A DNA stretch of 64,000 nt from Natrialbaceae archaeon AArc-T1-2 (GTDB lineage Archaea; Halobacteriota; Halobacteria; Halobacteriales; Natrialbaceae): positions 2,728,001 through 2,792,000 of the forward strand of contig NZ_CP127174.1 in the NCBI RefSeq assembly GCF_030273315.1. The letters run 5' to 3'. Positions 35,508 through 43,549 of this stretch are shown here, in pieces. The notes under the pieces are model-generated. The model worked only from the letters and a program-made list of their open reading frames with translations, was not told the DNA's origin and searched no databases. Position numbers and translations under genes: made by a program. Numbering within the stretch: position 1 is the first letter of the stretch; each line of letters begins with the position of its first letter.

Positions 35508-35819
35508 TCACTCACTGACCGCCGGCTCCGCGACCGTCATCGTCGCCTCGTACGTCTCGAGGCCGACCCGCTCGACCTCTTCGATCGTCACCGCGTCGGC
35601 TGAAACGCCGTGTTCGTCGAGTTCATAGCGCAAGTCGTCGACGTAGTCGTCACGACAGCAGGTCGTACAGAACGGTCCCTCGAACTCGACTCGGAACCGA
35701 CGGCCCGAGCGCTCGAGGACGGTCGCACGTGCCATCGGCTCCCGGTACCGGTTGTACGTCTCGACGGCGTCGCGCAGGCGTTGCTCGAGCACGTCGCCGA
35801 CTACGATCTCGAGAACCAA
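35508..35819 (-). CDS. conserved haloarchaeal hypothetical protein with CTTCC motif
   Basis: 103 residues. An N-terminal helix (DVLEQRLRDAVETYNRYREP), central strands (ATVLERSGRRFRVEFEG), then PFCTTCCRDDYVDDLRYEL with three clustered cysteines and a C-terminal strand pair. The cysteine cluster could bind metal. A C2H2 zinc-finger gene lies 45 bp upstream on the same strand, so they may be cotranscribed. Function unknown. Confidence 0.65.
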   Translation of the reverse strand: MVLEIVVGDVLEQRLRDAVETYNRYREPMARATVLERSGRRFRVEFEGPFCTTCCRDDYVDDLRYELDEHGVSADAVTIEEVERVGLETYEATMTVAEPAVSE

Positions 35820-35864
35820 ATCCCCCTCGGCGGGGTCGGTCGTACTGCTGGCTGTGAGTCGGTA

Positions 35865-36017
35865 TCAGTGCTCGGCGTGGACGTGCTCACGGAGCGACTT
35901 CGTGTCGTCGAAGTTCTCGTCACAGACCGCACAGGTGTCGTGGTGCAACGCGACGTGCTGGGTGACGCCGGCTGCCGAACTGAACTGCTCGTCACAGGTG
36001 GAACAGGTGTACGCCAT
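35865..36017 (-). CDS. 50-residue C2H2 zinc-finger protein
   Basis: Read from ATG 36017: MAYTCSTCDEQFSSAAGVTQ, HVALHHDTCAVCDENFDDTK, SLREHVHAEH, stop. It contains two classical fingers, C-x2-C-x12-H-x4-H then C-x2-C-x12-H-x4-H, each with a Phe in the expected core position. Such micro-proteins are common in haloarchaea and may bind DNA or protein. The upstream side is AT-richer (ttttacgtgaaaccg). Same strand as the following hypothetical gene. Confidence 0.82.
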   Translation of the reverse strand: MAYTCSTCDEQFSSAAGVTQHVALHHDTCAVCDENFDDTKSLREHVHAEH

Positions 36018-36128
36018 GTCGTTCACAACTCAAACGGTTTCACGTAAAAAGCCTTGCTAGGAAAATTGGGGCTTCTCCTCGTACAAGTTATTAACTGGCC
36101 GTCGAGTTCTGGTAGATGCGAGAGCCGA

Positions 36129-36386
36129 CTACTCGAGTTCGTCGGCTCGACGGCGAAGGGAGGGCTCGAGTGCCGTCTCCCCGGCCAGGTCGGCGAGGGC
36201 GTCGCTCGCATTACAGTCACCGAGTGCGTCGAGAGCGTACCGGCGAAACTCCCCGTGGAGGCCGCCCGTTCGGACGAGCACCTCGAGGCTCGTGCGATCG
36301 CCCTCGCCTGCGAGTCGGTCGATGGCCGCGTATCGTTTCTCCCGCCGTACGTTCGATCGAACCGCAGTCTGGAATACCTTCGACAT
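36129..36386 (-). CDS. small HEAT-repeat-like protein
   Basis: 85 residues from ATG 36386 (MSKVFQTAVRSNVRREKRYA). Two helical repeats are visible: RREKRYAAIDRLAGEGDRTS and GEFRRYALDALGDCNASDAL, each with the Leu/Ala-Asp-Leu-(A/G) pattern of HEAT units. It is the last gene of a three-gene minus-strand run: COG0523 GTPase, DUF7511-type protein, then this gene, with gaps of 2 and 14 bp. A protein-binding role is inferred. Confidence 0.72.
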   Translation of the reverse strand: MSKVFQTAVRSNVRREKRYAAIDRLAGEGDRTSLEVLVRTGGLHGEFRRYALDALGDCNASDALADLAGETALEPSLRRRADELE

Positions 36387-36400
36387 GTCTTGGATAGGGA

Positions 36401-36607
36401 TTAGCGGGCGTCCTCGAGGTCGACGAACGATCCCTCTTTGGCGGAGAGCCAGGTCGTTCGCAACGGCGTCGTCCCGCCGCCGTCGTAGATCGTACAGACG
36501 TCGGGCTCGTCGTCGTAACGTTTGACGACGGCAGTGCAGGCGATCGGCGTCCGATCGGCCGCCGGCGTCGCGTCCTCGTCGTCGCCTCGTGGCTGTCGTT
36601 CGCTCAC
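36401..36607 (-). CDS. small DUF7511-type protein (copy 2 of 3)
   Basis: 68 residues starting at GTG 36607 (SERQPRGDDEDATPAADRTP), two bases after the TGA of the GTPase gene, so translation is probably coupled. The C-terminal half CTIYDGGGTTPLRTTWLSAK then EGSFVDLEDAR matches the proteins at 18054-18254 and 50172-50360. Its place in a metal-chaperone operon is the only hint of function. Confidence 0.72.
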   Translation of the reverse strand: MSERQPRGDDEDATPAADRTPIACTAVVKRYDDEPDVCTIYDGGGTTPLRTTWLSAKEGSFVDLEDAR

Positions 36608-36609
36608 GC

Positions 36610-37878
36610 TCAGTCCGCGAGCCCGACCTCTTCTTGGGCGTCGGCGTCGGCGTTGTCTCCCTCCTCCTCGGCTTCCTCGTAGTCGAACGTCGGGAACCGG
36701 TCCTCGTAGGTCGACCAGTCCTCTTCGAGTTCGTCCGCGGTGAGCAGACAGGACTCGAGGTCGGCCCGGATCGCGTCGTGGTCCATCTCGGTCCCGATGA
36801 CGACGAGCATGACGTTGCGGTCGCCGACCTCCTCGTCCCAGCTCGCCTCGAGTTCGGGGTTGGCCTCGAGCTGGGCCTGTTGCTCCTCGGGCGGGAGCGC
36901 AGCGACCCACGTGCCGCCGGGACCGACCCGGATCGACCTGCCGGCGACGTTGACCGTGAGCGCCTCGTCCCCGCGGCCGGCGATCCAGAAGTGTCCTTTC
37001 GCACGGACGACGGTCTCCGGGAACGAATCGAGGTAGTCGGCGAACCGTTCGGGATGGAACGGCCCACGGGCCTCGAAGACGACGGAGGTGACGCCGTGTT
37101 CCTCCTCGGCGGACTCGTGGGGCTCTTGCAGCTCCTGGATCCAGCCCGCCGACGTCCGGGCGTCCTCGAAGTCGAACCGGCCCGTGTCGACGAGCGCGTC
37201 GGGATCGACCGCGCCGTGTTCGGTCCGGACGATCTCCGCGCGGGGCTGGAGTGCCTCGAGCGTCTCCTCGATCTCGGCGAGCGTCTCCTCGTCGACGAGG
37301 TCACACTTGTTGAGCAAGAGGACGTCACAGAACTCGACCTGTTCGACCAGCAGGTCGCCGAGGTGTTTTTTCGTCCCGTCGTCGTCGAGGATCTCCTCGG
37401 ATTCCATCGCCTCGTGGAACTGGTGGGCGTCGACGACGGTGACGGTCGTGTCGAGGTGACAGCGCTCGAGGGGTTCGATGCCGGTCTCCTCGTAGAACTC
37501 GGTGGGATCCAGGTCGGACTGGTCGAAGCCCATCGTCAGCGTCTGGGCGACCGGCAGCGGTTCGGCCACGCCCGTGGACTCGACGACCAGGGCGTCGAAC
37601 TCCCGCTCGCTGGTGAGTGCGCCGACGGCGTCGAGCAAGTCGCCACGCAGCTCACAGCAGATACAGCCGTTCGAGAGCTCGACGAGCTCTTCTTCCTCCT
37701 CGGAGATGTCCGAGGACTCGGCGACGAGGTCGGCGTCGACGTTGACCTCGCCCATGTCGTTGACGAGCACCGCGAGGTCGCGCTCGTCGCTCTCACGGAG
37801 GACGTGGTTGAGCACGGTCGTCTTGCCGGCGCCGAGCGTGCCGCTGAGTACAGTGACGGGGATCGAGTCGTCGACCAT
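36610..37878 (-). CDS. COG0523 (CobW/YciC-type) metallochaperone GTPase
   Basis: 422 residues from ATG 37878 (MVDDSIPVTVLSGTLGAGKT). Walker A GTLGAGKTT at ~13-21, the metal-binding NGCICC (CxCC, ~70-75), Walker-B-like VVESTGVAEP near 100, guanine motif LLNKCDLVD near 190, and a C-terminal CobW_C domain (PFHPERFADYLDSF...). GTPases with CxCC load or handle zinc, cobalt or iron; zinc-limitation genes are the commonest case. It leads a three-gene operon and is divergent from an FAD-dependent oxidoreductase across a shared AT-rich intergenic region. Acidic tail. Confidence 0.88.
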   Translation of the reverse strand: MVDDSIPVTVLSGTLGAGKTTVLNHVLRESDERDLAVLVNDMGEVNVDADLVAESSDISEEEEELVELSNGCICCELRGDLLDAVGALTSEREFDALVVESTGVAEPLPVAQTLTMGFDQSDLDPTEFYEETGIEPLERCHLDTTVTVVDAHQFHEAMESEEILDDDGTKKHLGDLLVEQVEFCDVLLLNKCDLVDEETLAEIEETLEALQPRAEIVRTEHGAVDPDALVDTGRFDFEDARTSAGWIQELQEPHESAEEEHGVTSVVFEARGPFHPERFADYLDSFPETVVRAKGHFWIAGRGDEALTVNVAGRSIRVGPGGTWVAALPPEEQQAQLEANPELEASWDEEVGDRNVMLVVIGTEMDHDAIRADLESCLLTADELEEDWSTYEDRFPTFDYEEAEEEGDNADADAQEEVGLAD

Positions 37879-37881
37879 GGT

Positions 37882-37939
37882 TAATAACATACTCTTTCAG
37901 CTAATAACTCTTGCTATAATAGAAGGCAATATTATTATA
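37882..37939. promoter_or_regulatory. AT-rich divergent promoter/operator region
   Basis: Between the GTPase and oxidoreductase starts lie two direct repeats TAATAAC (37882-37888 and 37902-37908, spaced exactly 20 bp) and an inverted repeat tataata/tattata (37915-37921 and 37933-37939, 11-bp spacer). The A/T composition is in sharp contrast to the flanks. The arms of the inverted repeat can serve as TATA boxes for both directions, and the helically phased repeats are good regulator-site candidates. Confidence 0.5.
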
Positions 37940-37981
37940 CTGTGCGCCAGTACTGGTAACCGACCCGCGACCACGACACCC

Positions 37982-39256
37982 ATGTCTTACGCTTCCCGCT
38001 CCGGGCCACTCGAGTGTGTGATCGTCGGCGGTGGCATCCACGGCACGTACCTGCTCCAGCGACTGCTCGAGGACGCCGGTCTCGATCGTGAGGCGGTTAC
38101 GATCGTCGACCCACACGAGCGGCTGCTCGACTCGTTCCGCCGGAAGGCACGCGCCTGTGAGATGACCGAACTCCGCTCGACGTTCGTCCACCACGTCGGC
38201 ACCGAGCCGTTCGGCCTCGAGGACTTCGCCGAGGCACGCGGCCGTACCGACGAGCTCCTGCCGACGCCCGGCTACCCGCGTCGGCCGTCGCTGTCGCTGT
38301 TTCTGGACTACGCGGACTACGTGATCGACGGCAACGACCTCGCCGCGTTGCACCGACAGGCGAGCGTCGAGACGATCCGCCCGACCGCGAGCGACCGTGA
38401 CGACGGGCTCGTCCTCGAGACGAGCGACGGCCCGATCCGTACGCGTCACGCCGTGCTCGCGATCGGCCACGGCGGTCGGTATCGCCGACCCGACTGGGCC
38501 GAGGGCGTCGACGGCGTCACCCACGTCTGGGACGAGTTCGATCCCGACGCCCGCGTCGACGAGACAGTCGTCGTCGGCGGCGGGATCACCGCCTGTCAGC
38601 TCGCGACCTGCCTGGCAGAGCGAGAGGCCGTGACGGTGCTCTCCCGACATCCCGTCGAGCGTGCGGTCACCGAGGCGGACCCGCGCTGGATCAACTGGAA
38701 CCACATCGAGTCCCACCTCCATCGCCACCCATCGGGCTCGCGAGCCCGTTACGAGACCGTCGGAGCGGCGCGCAACGACGCCACCGTTCCCCCATATCTC
38801 CACGACAGGCTCGAGGCGGCCGTCGACCGTGGCGACCTCGCGGTCCGTCGCGGGGACATCGGGTCTGCACGCACGGTCGACGGCACGGTCCGGCTGCTAC
38901 TGGCCGACGGCGGCTGTCTCGTCGCCGACCGGGTCGTCCTCGCGACCGGCTTCGCCCCCGTCTTCGAACATCCCTTCGTCGAGCGGGTCGCCCGGAACCT
39001 CGACCTCGAGCGAGGCTATCGCGGAATGGCGGTCCTCGAGGACGAGACGCTCGCCTGGCGGCGGATCGACGGCGGCCGGTCACGACTGTTCGTCACCGGG
39101 GCGCTCGCGGCGGGGACGGTCGGCCCGCTCGCGGGCAACGTCGCCGGCGCGCGACGGAGTGCGGATCGGATCGCGGCGACGCTCGAGACGGAGGGGGACG
39201 GCCTCGAGGCGGTGTCTGCAGGCGAGGAGACGGCCGGACCGGAGCCATCCGCCTGA
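37982..39256 (+). CDS. FAD/NAD(P)-binding oxidoreductase (monooxygenase-like)
   Basis: 424 residues from ATG 37982. First dinucleotide-binding motif CVIVGGGIHGTYLLQRLLED at ~12-31 and a second at ~195-207 (TVVVGGGITACQLATCLAE), with an ATG-type motif VVLATGFAPV near 320. Two Rossmann motifs put it with flavin N-monooxygenase/lysine-hydroxylase-like and pyridine nucleotide oxidoreductases. Its divergent pairing with the metallochaperone GTPase suggests a link to metal homeostasis. Substrate unknown. Confidence 0.82.
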   Translation: MSYASRSGPLECVIVGGGIHGTYLLQRLLEDAGLDREAVTIVDPHERLLDSFRRKARACEMTELRSTFVHHVGTEPFGLEDFAEARGRTDELLPTPGYPRRPSLSLFLDYADYVIDGNDLAALHRQASVETIRPTASDRDDGLVLETSDGPIRTRHAVLAIGHGGRYRRPDWAEGVDGVTHVWDEFDPDARVDETVVVGGGITACQLATCLAEREAVTVLSRHPVERAVTEADPRWINWNHIESHLHRHPSGSRARYETVGAARNDATVPPYLHDRLEAAVDRGDLAVRRGDIGSARTVDGTVRLLLADGGCLVADRVVLATGFAPVFEHPFVERVARNLDLERGYRGMAVLEDETLAWRRIDGGRSRLFVTGALAAGTVGPLAGNVAGARRSADRIAATLETEGDGLEAVSAGEETAGPEPSA

Positions 39257-39319
39257 CCCGTTTGCCCCACTCACCCCCGTTTCGCAGGGTTTTTGACGGT
39301 TACCGGGAAACGGAGCGGT

Positions 39320-40021
39320 ATGACTGCGCCCTGGGACGACTGGGACCACGTTCTCAAACTCGATCCCGAGAAGGAGCTTCCCGACGGCGTCACCTACGGC
39401 GACATCTGTGCGACCGGGACCGACGCCATCGAGGTCGGCGGCACGACCGGCATGACCGAGGAGAACATGTCCGCAGTGATCGCGGCCTGTGCAGAACACG
39501 ACGTACCGCTGTACCAGGAACCGTCGAACCCCTCCGTCGTCGTCGAGGACGACGCGCTCGAGGGGTATCTCATTCCAACGGTGTTCAACGCCGGCTCGCC
39601 GTTCTGGATCACCGGCGCTCACAAGGAGTGGGTCCGGATCGACGACGACGTCGACTGGGAACGGACGACGACCGAGGCCTACATCGTGATGAACCCCGAG
39701 GCCGACGTCGCGACGCTGACCGAGGCCGACTGCGAGCTGTCGGCCGACGACGTCGCGTCCTATGCGACGGTCGCCGAGCGCATGTTCGGCCAGGAGATTG
39801 TCTACATCGAGTACTCGGGCACCTACGGCGATCCCGAAATTGTCAGGGCCGCAAGCGAGGCGACCGAGGAGTCGGCGCTTTTCTACGGCGGCGGCGTTTC
39901 CAACTACGACTCGGCGTACGAGATGGGCCGTCACGCCGACGTCGTCGTCGTCGGCAACCTCGCCTACGACGAGGGCATCGAGGCGATTGCCGAGACGGTC
40001 GACGGCGCGAAAGACGCCTGA
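39320..40021 (+). CDS. geranylgeranylglyceryl phosphate (GGGP) synthase
   Basis: 233 residues from ATG 39320 ([20 protein letters not shown]). TIM-barrel features: [20 protein letters not shown] near 30-50, [11 protein letters not shown] near 115, and the prenyl-phosphate-binding [12 protein letters not shown] near 165 and [20 protein letters not shown] near 195. It makes the first ether bond of archaeal lipids (sn-glycerol-1-phosphate + GGPP). The next enzyme of the pathway is encoded at 50489-51343. Confidence 0.95.
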   Translation: MTAPWDDWDHVLKLDPEKELPDGVTYGDICATGTDAIEVGGTTGMTEENMSAVIAACAEHDVPLYQEPSNPSVVVEDDALEGYLIPTVFNAGSPFWITGAHKEWVRIDDDVDWERTTTEAYIVMNPEADVATLTEADCELSADDVASYATVAERMFGQEIVYIEYSGTYGDPEIVRAASEATEESALFYGGGVSNYDSAYEMGRHADVVVVGNLAYDEGIEAIAETVDGAKDA

Positions 40022-40043
40022 GTTCGTCTCGGACTCGACGTCG

Positions 40044-41804
40044 TTACGGATCCGTCGGATCGGTTGCGAGCGACGCCACGACGTCGTCGTCGAGCGCGTA
40101 CATCCGCTCTGCGGTCCGATCGAGGATCGACTCCGTTCGCAGTTCCGACAGCAGGCTCTGGACGGCGACCGGCGACCGATCGACGCGTGTCGCGATCGCC
40201 TCCGTCCGTAACGGACCCTCGCGCGCGAGCGTCGAGACGACCCGCTGTGCCGTCTCCTCGGAGCATCGCGAGTTCGCACACGCCCGCTCGAGGTGGTTGC
40301 GGACCCCCGGCGTCTCGAGCACCTCCTCGAGTCGGGATGGCTCGTCACTGTCTGTGGCGTCGTCCTTTTCGGTGTCGTCGCTGACGGTCGTATAGCCGAA
40401 CTCGATCGGATCGCCGTCGCCGTGGACGATCTCCTCGTCGCTTTCGTTTCTCACCGCCGCGTCGTCGGCGTCCGTTTCCGTGCTCACGCCCTCACCCTCG
40501 TCCTCGCCCTCGCCTTCGTCTTCGAGAGTGCGAAGCCGCGCCCGCAGCCGTTCGTTCTCGCGCTCGAGGGCGTCGATGCGCTGGCTTCGAGCCTCGAGTT
40601 CGTCTTCCCGGTCGGCCAGTTTGTCGGCGAGTTCCTCGCGTTCGCGCTCGAGGGCAGCCAGTTCGGCCTCGCGCGCGTCGAGTTCGGCCTCGAGTTCCTC
40701 GCAGGCGTCCTCGAGGGAGACGGCCTCCTCGTGAAGCCGACGCAGTTCGTCGCTCGAGTCCGGCAGCTGGGACTGGACCGTCTCGGGCTGGGCCAGCGCG
40801 TCGGCCATCCGTTCGGCGGCCGCCGAGACGTCCCGTGCAGCGGCGAGTTCGTCCTCGAGGTCGTCGATCCGTCGCTCGCGTTCGTCGAGTTCGGCCTCGA
40901 GCTCTTCGATTCGGCTCCGTTCGCGTTGCTGGCGCTCGCTGATCGATTGCAGGTCGTCGACGAGGGTGTCGGAGACGGACTTGAGGTCGGGCCGGTCGAC
41001 GTCTTCTAGCCCCGGCGTCGCGCCGGCGTCGAAGGTCCGCTTGCGCCGGAACTGGATCTTGCGGACGCCGCCGTCGGTCCAGTCGGTCTGGAGAAAGGCC
41101 TCGCCGTCTCCGAGTTCGGAGACGCGCTCGGCGTACTCCGAGTCGATGATCCGGCCGACGACGTTCGTGTCGTTGTCCCAGGTCAGCCGGTGCCAGACGA
41201 GCCAGTTCGCCTGGGTGATGAAGTCTTTCTTGACGTCGGCCGGGCGCTGGCTGATTCCGACGATCCCCAGCCCGTGTTTGCGTCCGCGTTTGCCGATCTT
41301 GATCAGCATCCGACCGGTCTCGCCGACGCCGCCACCTTCCGGAATGTACTCGTGGACCTCCTCGACGACCAGGAGAAACGGCTTTTTGAGCTTTTTCTCC
41401 TTGACGAACAGCTGGCGGGCGGTCTCACGTAGGAGTTCGTTTGCGACCCCCTCCTCGAGGTAGCCCGAGACGTCGAGAATAACGGGGACGTTCTCCTCTA
41501 GGGCGATCGTCGCGATCCGGTCTGCGTGTTCGGGGCCGATCTGGATGTCACACTCCTCGTCGGCTCCCGCGTGTAACATCTCGTACTCCTCTTTGAGCCC
41601 GTAGTACTCGCCGTCGGTGTCGACGACGAGCAGGGGGTAGCCGGCTTCTAAGAGTTCTTCGGCGACGACGGAGGCGGTGTTCGACTTTCCGGACCCCGAC
41701 TTTCCGGTCACGAAGCCACGACCCGTCAGCAACCGGATGACAGGCAGCGCCACCGGCTCGCCGTCGTCGTTCTCCCCGACGGTGATCTCTCGTCTGTCGC
41801 TCAC
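40044..41804 (-). CDS. HerA-like ATPase with coiled coil and C-terminal HTH
   Basis: 586 residues. A HerA/DUF87 ATPase module has Walker A GRGFVTGKSGSGKSNTAS (~28-45), Walker B PFLLVVEEVHEYIP (~150) and GIVGISQRPADVKKD with the sensor Gln/Arg. It is followed by a long Glu/Arg-rich coiled coil (~285-440), an acidic linker and a C-terminal winged-helix-like domain (~500-580, STLAREGPLRTEAIATRVDR). Start is probably GTG 41804 (SDRREITVGENDD); another GTG lies at 41825. Unlike the first HerA there is no nuclease gene beside it. Probably a DNA-bound motor. Confidence 0.82.
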   Translation of the reverse strand: MSDRREITVGENDDGEPVALPVIRLLTGRGFVTGKSGSGKSNTASVVAEELLEAGYPLLVVDTDGEYYGLKEEYEMLHAGADEECDIQIGPEHADRIATIALEENVPVILDVSGYLEEGVANELLRETARQLFVKEKKLKKPFLLVVEEVHEYIPEGGGVGETGRMLIKIGKRGRKHGLGIVGISQRPADVKKDFITQANWLVWHRLTWDNDTNVVGRIIDSEYAERVSELGDGEAFLQTDWTDGGVRKIQFRRKRTFDAGATPGLEDVDRPDLKSVSDTLVDDLQSISERQQRERSRIEELEAELDERERRIDDLEDELAAARDVSAAAERMADALAQPETVQSQLPDSSDELRRLHEEAVSLEDACEELEAELDAREAELAALEREREELADKLADREDELEARSQRIDALERENERLRARLRTLEDEGEGEDEGEGVSTETDADDAAVRNESDEEIVHGDGDPIEFGYTTVSDDTEKDDATDSDEPSRLEEVLETPGVRNHLERACANSRCSEETAQRVVSTLAREGPLRTEAIATRVDRSPVAVQSLLSELRTESILDRTAERMYALDDDVVASLATDPTDP

Positions 41805-42021
41805 GGATCGGTCACCCCACTGCACTCGAGCGTTCGTACGGCGATCGCGTTCACGGTATCGAATAGTTCAGGTACGCGGACTTGAATATTGGCCTAAGAC
41901 CCGTCGACCGACCGATCACGGTGACCGATCGGCCACTCAACGAACCGACGGGTGTCGAACCGTAACACACTTCTCGACGGTCGCAAACATTCGAATCAAC
42001 CATGTCCTGGACGGGGGGTCG

Positions 42022-43356
42022 ATGCGCGTAGTCGTCGTCGGCGCCGGTGAGGTCGGCCGGTCGATCGCCGCGAACCTCGAGGGCTCTCACGACGTCGTCG
42101 TCGTCGATCGGGACGCCGAGACCGTCGAGGAACTCACCTACTCACTCGACGTGCTCGCGATCGAAGGCGACGGCACCGAACTCGAGACGCTGCGGGAAGC
42201 CCGTATCGAGGACGCCGAACTCGTAATCGCCTGTACCGACGACGACGAGACGAACGTCGTCATCTGTGGGGCAGCAAAGACCGGCAGCGAGGCGTTCACC
42301 ATCGCCCGCGTTCGGCGACGAACGCTGCTCGAGACCTGGGAGGGGTCGCAGGGGGCATTCGGCGTCGATTTCATGGTCTGTACGGACCTGTTGACTGCCC
42401 AGGCAATCTTTCGGATCTCGGGGCTGCCGGCCGCCCAGGACGTCGACATGTTCGCCGGCGGCCTCGTGCGGATGGCGGAGTTCGAGATCGGCCCGGACAG
42501 CCCGATCGCCGACCAGACTGTCCGCGAGGCCGACAGATACGACTCGCTTACCTTCGCCGGCATCTTCCGTGGCGAGGAAATGATCGTCGCCCGTGGTGAC
42601 ACCACGATCAGTCCCGGCGACAGAATCGTCGTCATCGGAAGTCCAAGCTCCGTCAGCGGGTTCGCCACCGACGTCGCCGAACCGAAAGGCGAGGGAACGG
42701 ACGAGGTCGTCATCATCGGAGCCAGCGAGATCGGCTACCAGGTCGCCCGCGAGTTCGAAGAGCACGGCTACCGACCTCGCATGATCGAACAGGACCCCGA
42801 CCGTGCCCGCGAAGTCGCCGAGTCGCTTCGAAAAACGATGGTGATGGAAAACGACGCCACCGACGCCGGGTTCTTAGAGCGCGAACACGTCGGCGAGGCA
42901 GACCTCGTCGTCGCCGCCTTAGACGGCGACGAGAAGAACCTGCTCGTCTCGCTTCTGGCTCGCCGACTCGGCGTCGATCGCACCGTCGCCGTCATCGAGA
43001 ACCTCGAGTACGCCGAGCTGTTCGAGACCGTCGGCATCGACGTCGCGATCAATCCCCGCGAGGAGACTGCCGAGGAGATCGTCCGCTTTACCCGCGCCGA
43101 TCACACGGAGAAAGTCGCCATGCTTGAGCACGACCGCGCGGAGGTCCTCGAGATCGAGGTCACCGACAACAGCGTCCTCGCGGGCCGGGAGATCGCCGAG
43201 GCGACCGCCGACCTGCCCGAGCGTGTCGTCATCGGTGCCATCTCCCGCGGCGGCGACCTCGTGACGCCGCGGGGGACGACCGTCATCGAACCCGGCGATC
43301 ACGTCGTCATCTTCGTCGACGCGGGCGTCCTCGAGGAAGTCATCGAGTCGATCTGA
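42022..43356 (+). CDS. trkA: TrkA-type potassium-uptake regulatory protein
   Basis: 444 residues with duplicated RCK modules. First RCK_N: MRVVVVGAGEVGRSIAANLE; RCK_C about 140-215 (DSPIADQTVREADRYDS). Second RCK_N: EVVIIGASEIGYQVAREFEE near 230; second RCK_C about 370-440 (DNSVLAGREIAEATADLPER). It binds NAD(H) and gates TrkH-type K+ channels on the cytoplasmic side, essential in salt-in halophiles. No trkH gene is adjacent. ATG 42022 starts the conserved sequence. Confidence 0.92.
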   Translation: MRVVVVGAGEVGRSIAANLEGSHDVVVVDRDAETVEELTYSLDVLAIEGDGTELETLREARIEDAELVIACTDDDETNVVICGAAKTGSEAFTIARVRRRTLLETWEGSQGAFGVDFMVCTDLLTAQAIFRISGLPAAQDVDMFAGGLVRMAEFEIGPDSPIADQTVREADRYDSLTFAGIFRGEEMIVARGDTTISPGDRIVVIGSPSSVSGFATDVAEPKGEGTDEVVIIGASEIGYQVAREFEEHGYRPRMIEQDPDRAREVAESLRKTMVMENDATDAGFLEREHVGEADLVVAALDGDEKNLLVSLLARRLGVDRTVAVIENLEYAELFETVGIDVAINPREETAEEIVRFTRADHTEKVAMLEHDRAEVLEIEVTDNSVLAGREIAEATADLPERVVIGAISRGGDLVTPRGTTVIEPGDHVVIFVDAGVLEEVIESI

Positions 43357-43549
43357 GGCAGCTGTGAGTCTTCGCGTCACCGCCAGCGTGTTCATCATCG
43401 CCATCTTCGATCACGACTCCGTAACGCATTTCGAAATCCTGGCAAAACTGCGTACGCCGTAAGTACGGTGGTAGACGGAACGATCGATGCGGCCGTCGGC
43501 GGAATTCTCGGAGTCAGGACCGCACGGGCATCGCTGTCGATCTCGAGTG

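Noticed and set aside
36589-37884. 431-residue plus-strand frame opposite the COG0523 GTPase
   Set aside because: Shadow of a gene with clear Walker A, CxCC and NKxD motifs.
43364-43462. GTG-started 32-residue frame just after trkA (MSLRVTASVFIIAIF)
   Set aside because: Its position would suit a trkH start, but it ends after 32 residues and does not match TrkH; may be chance.
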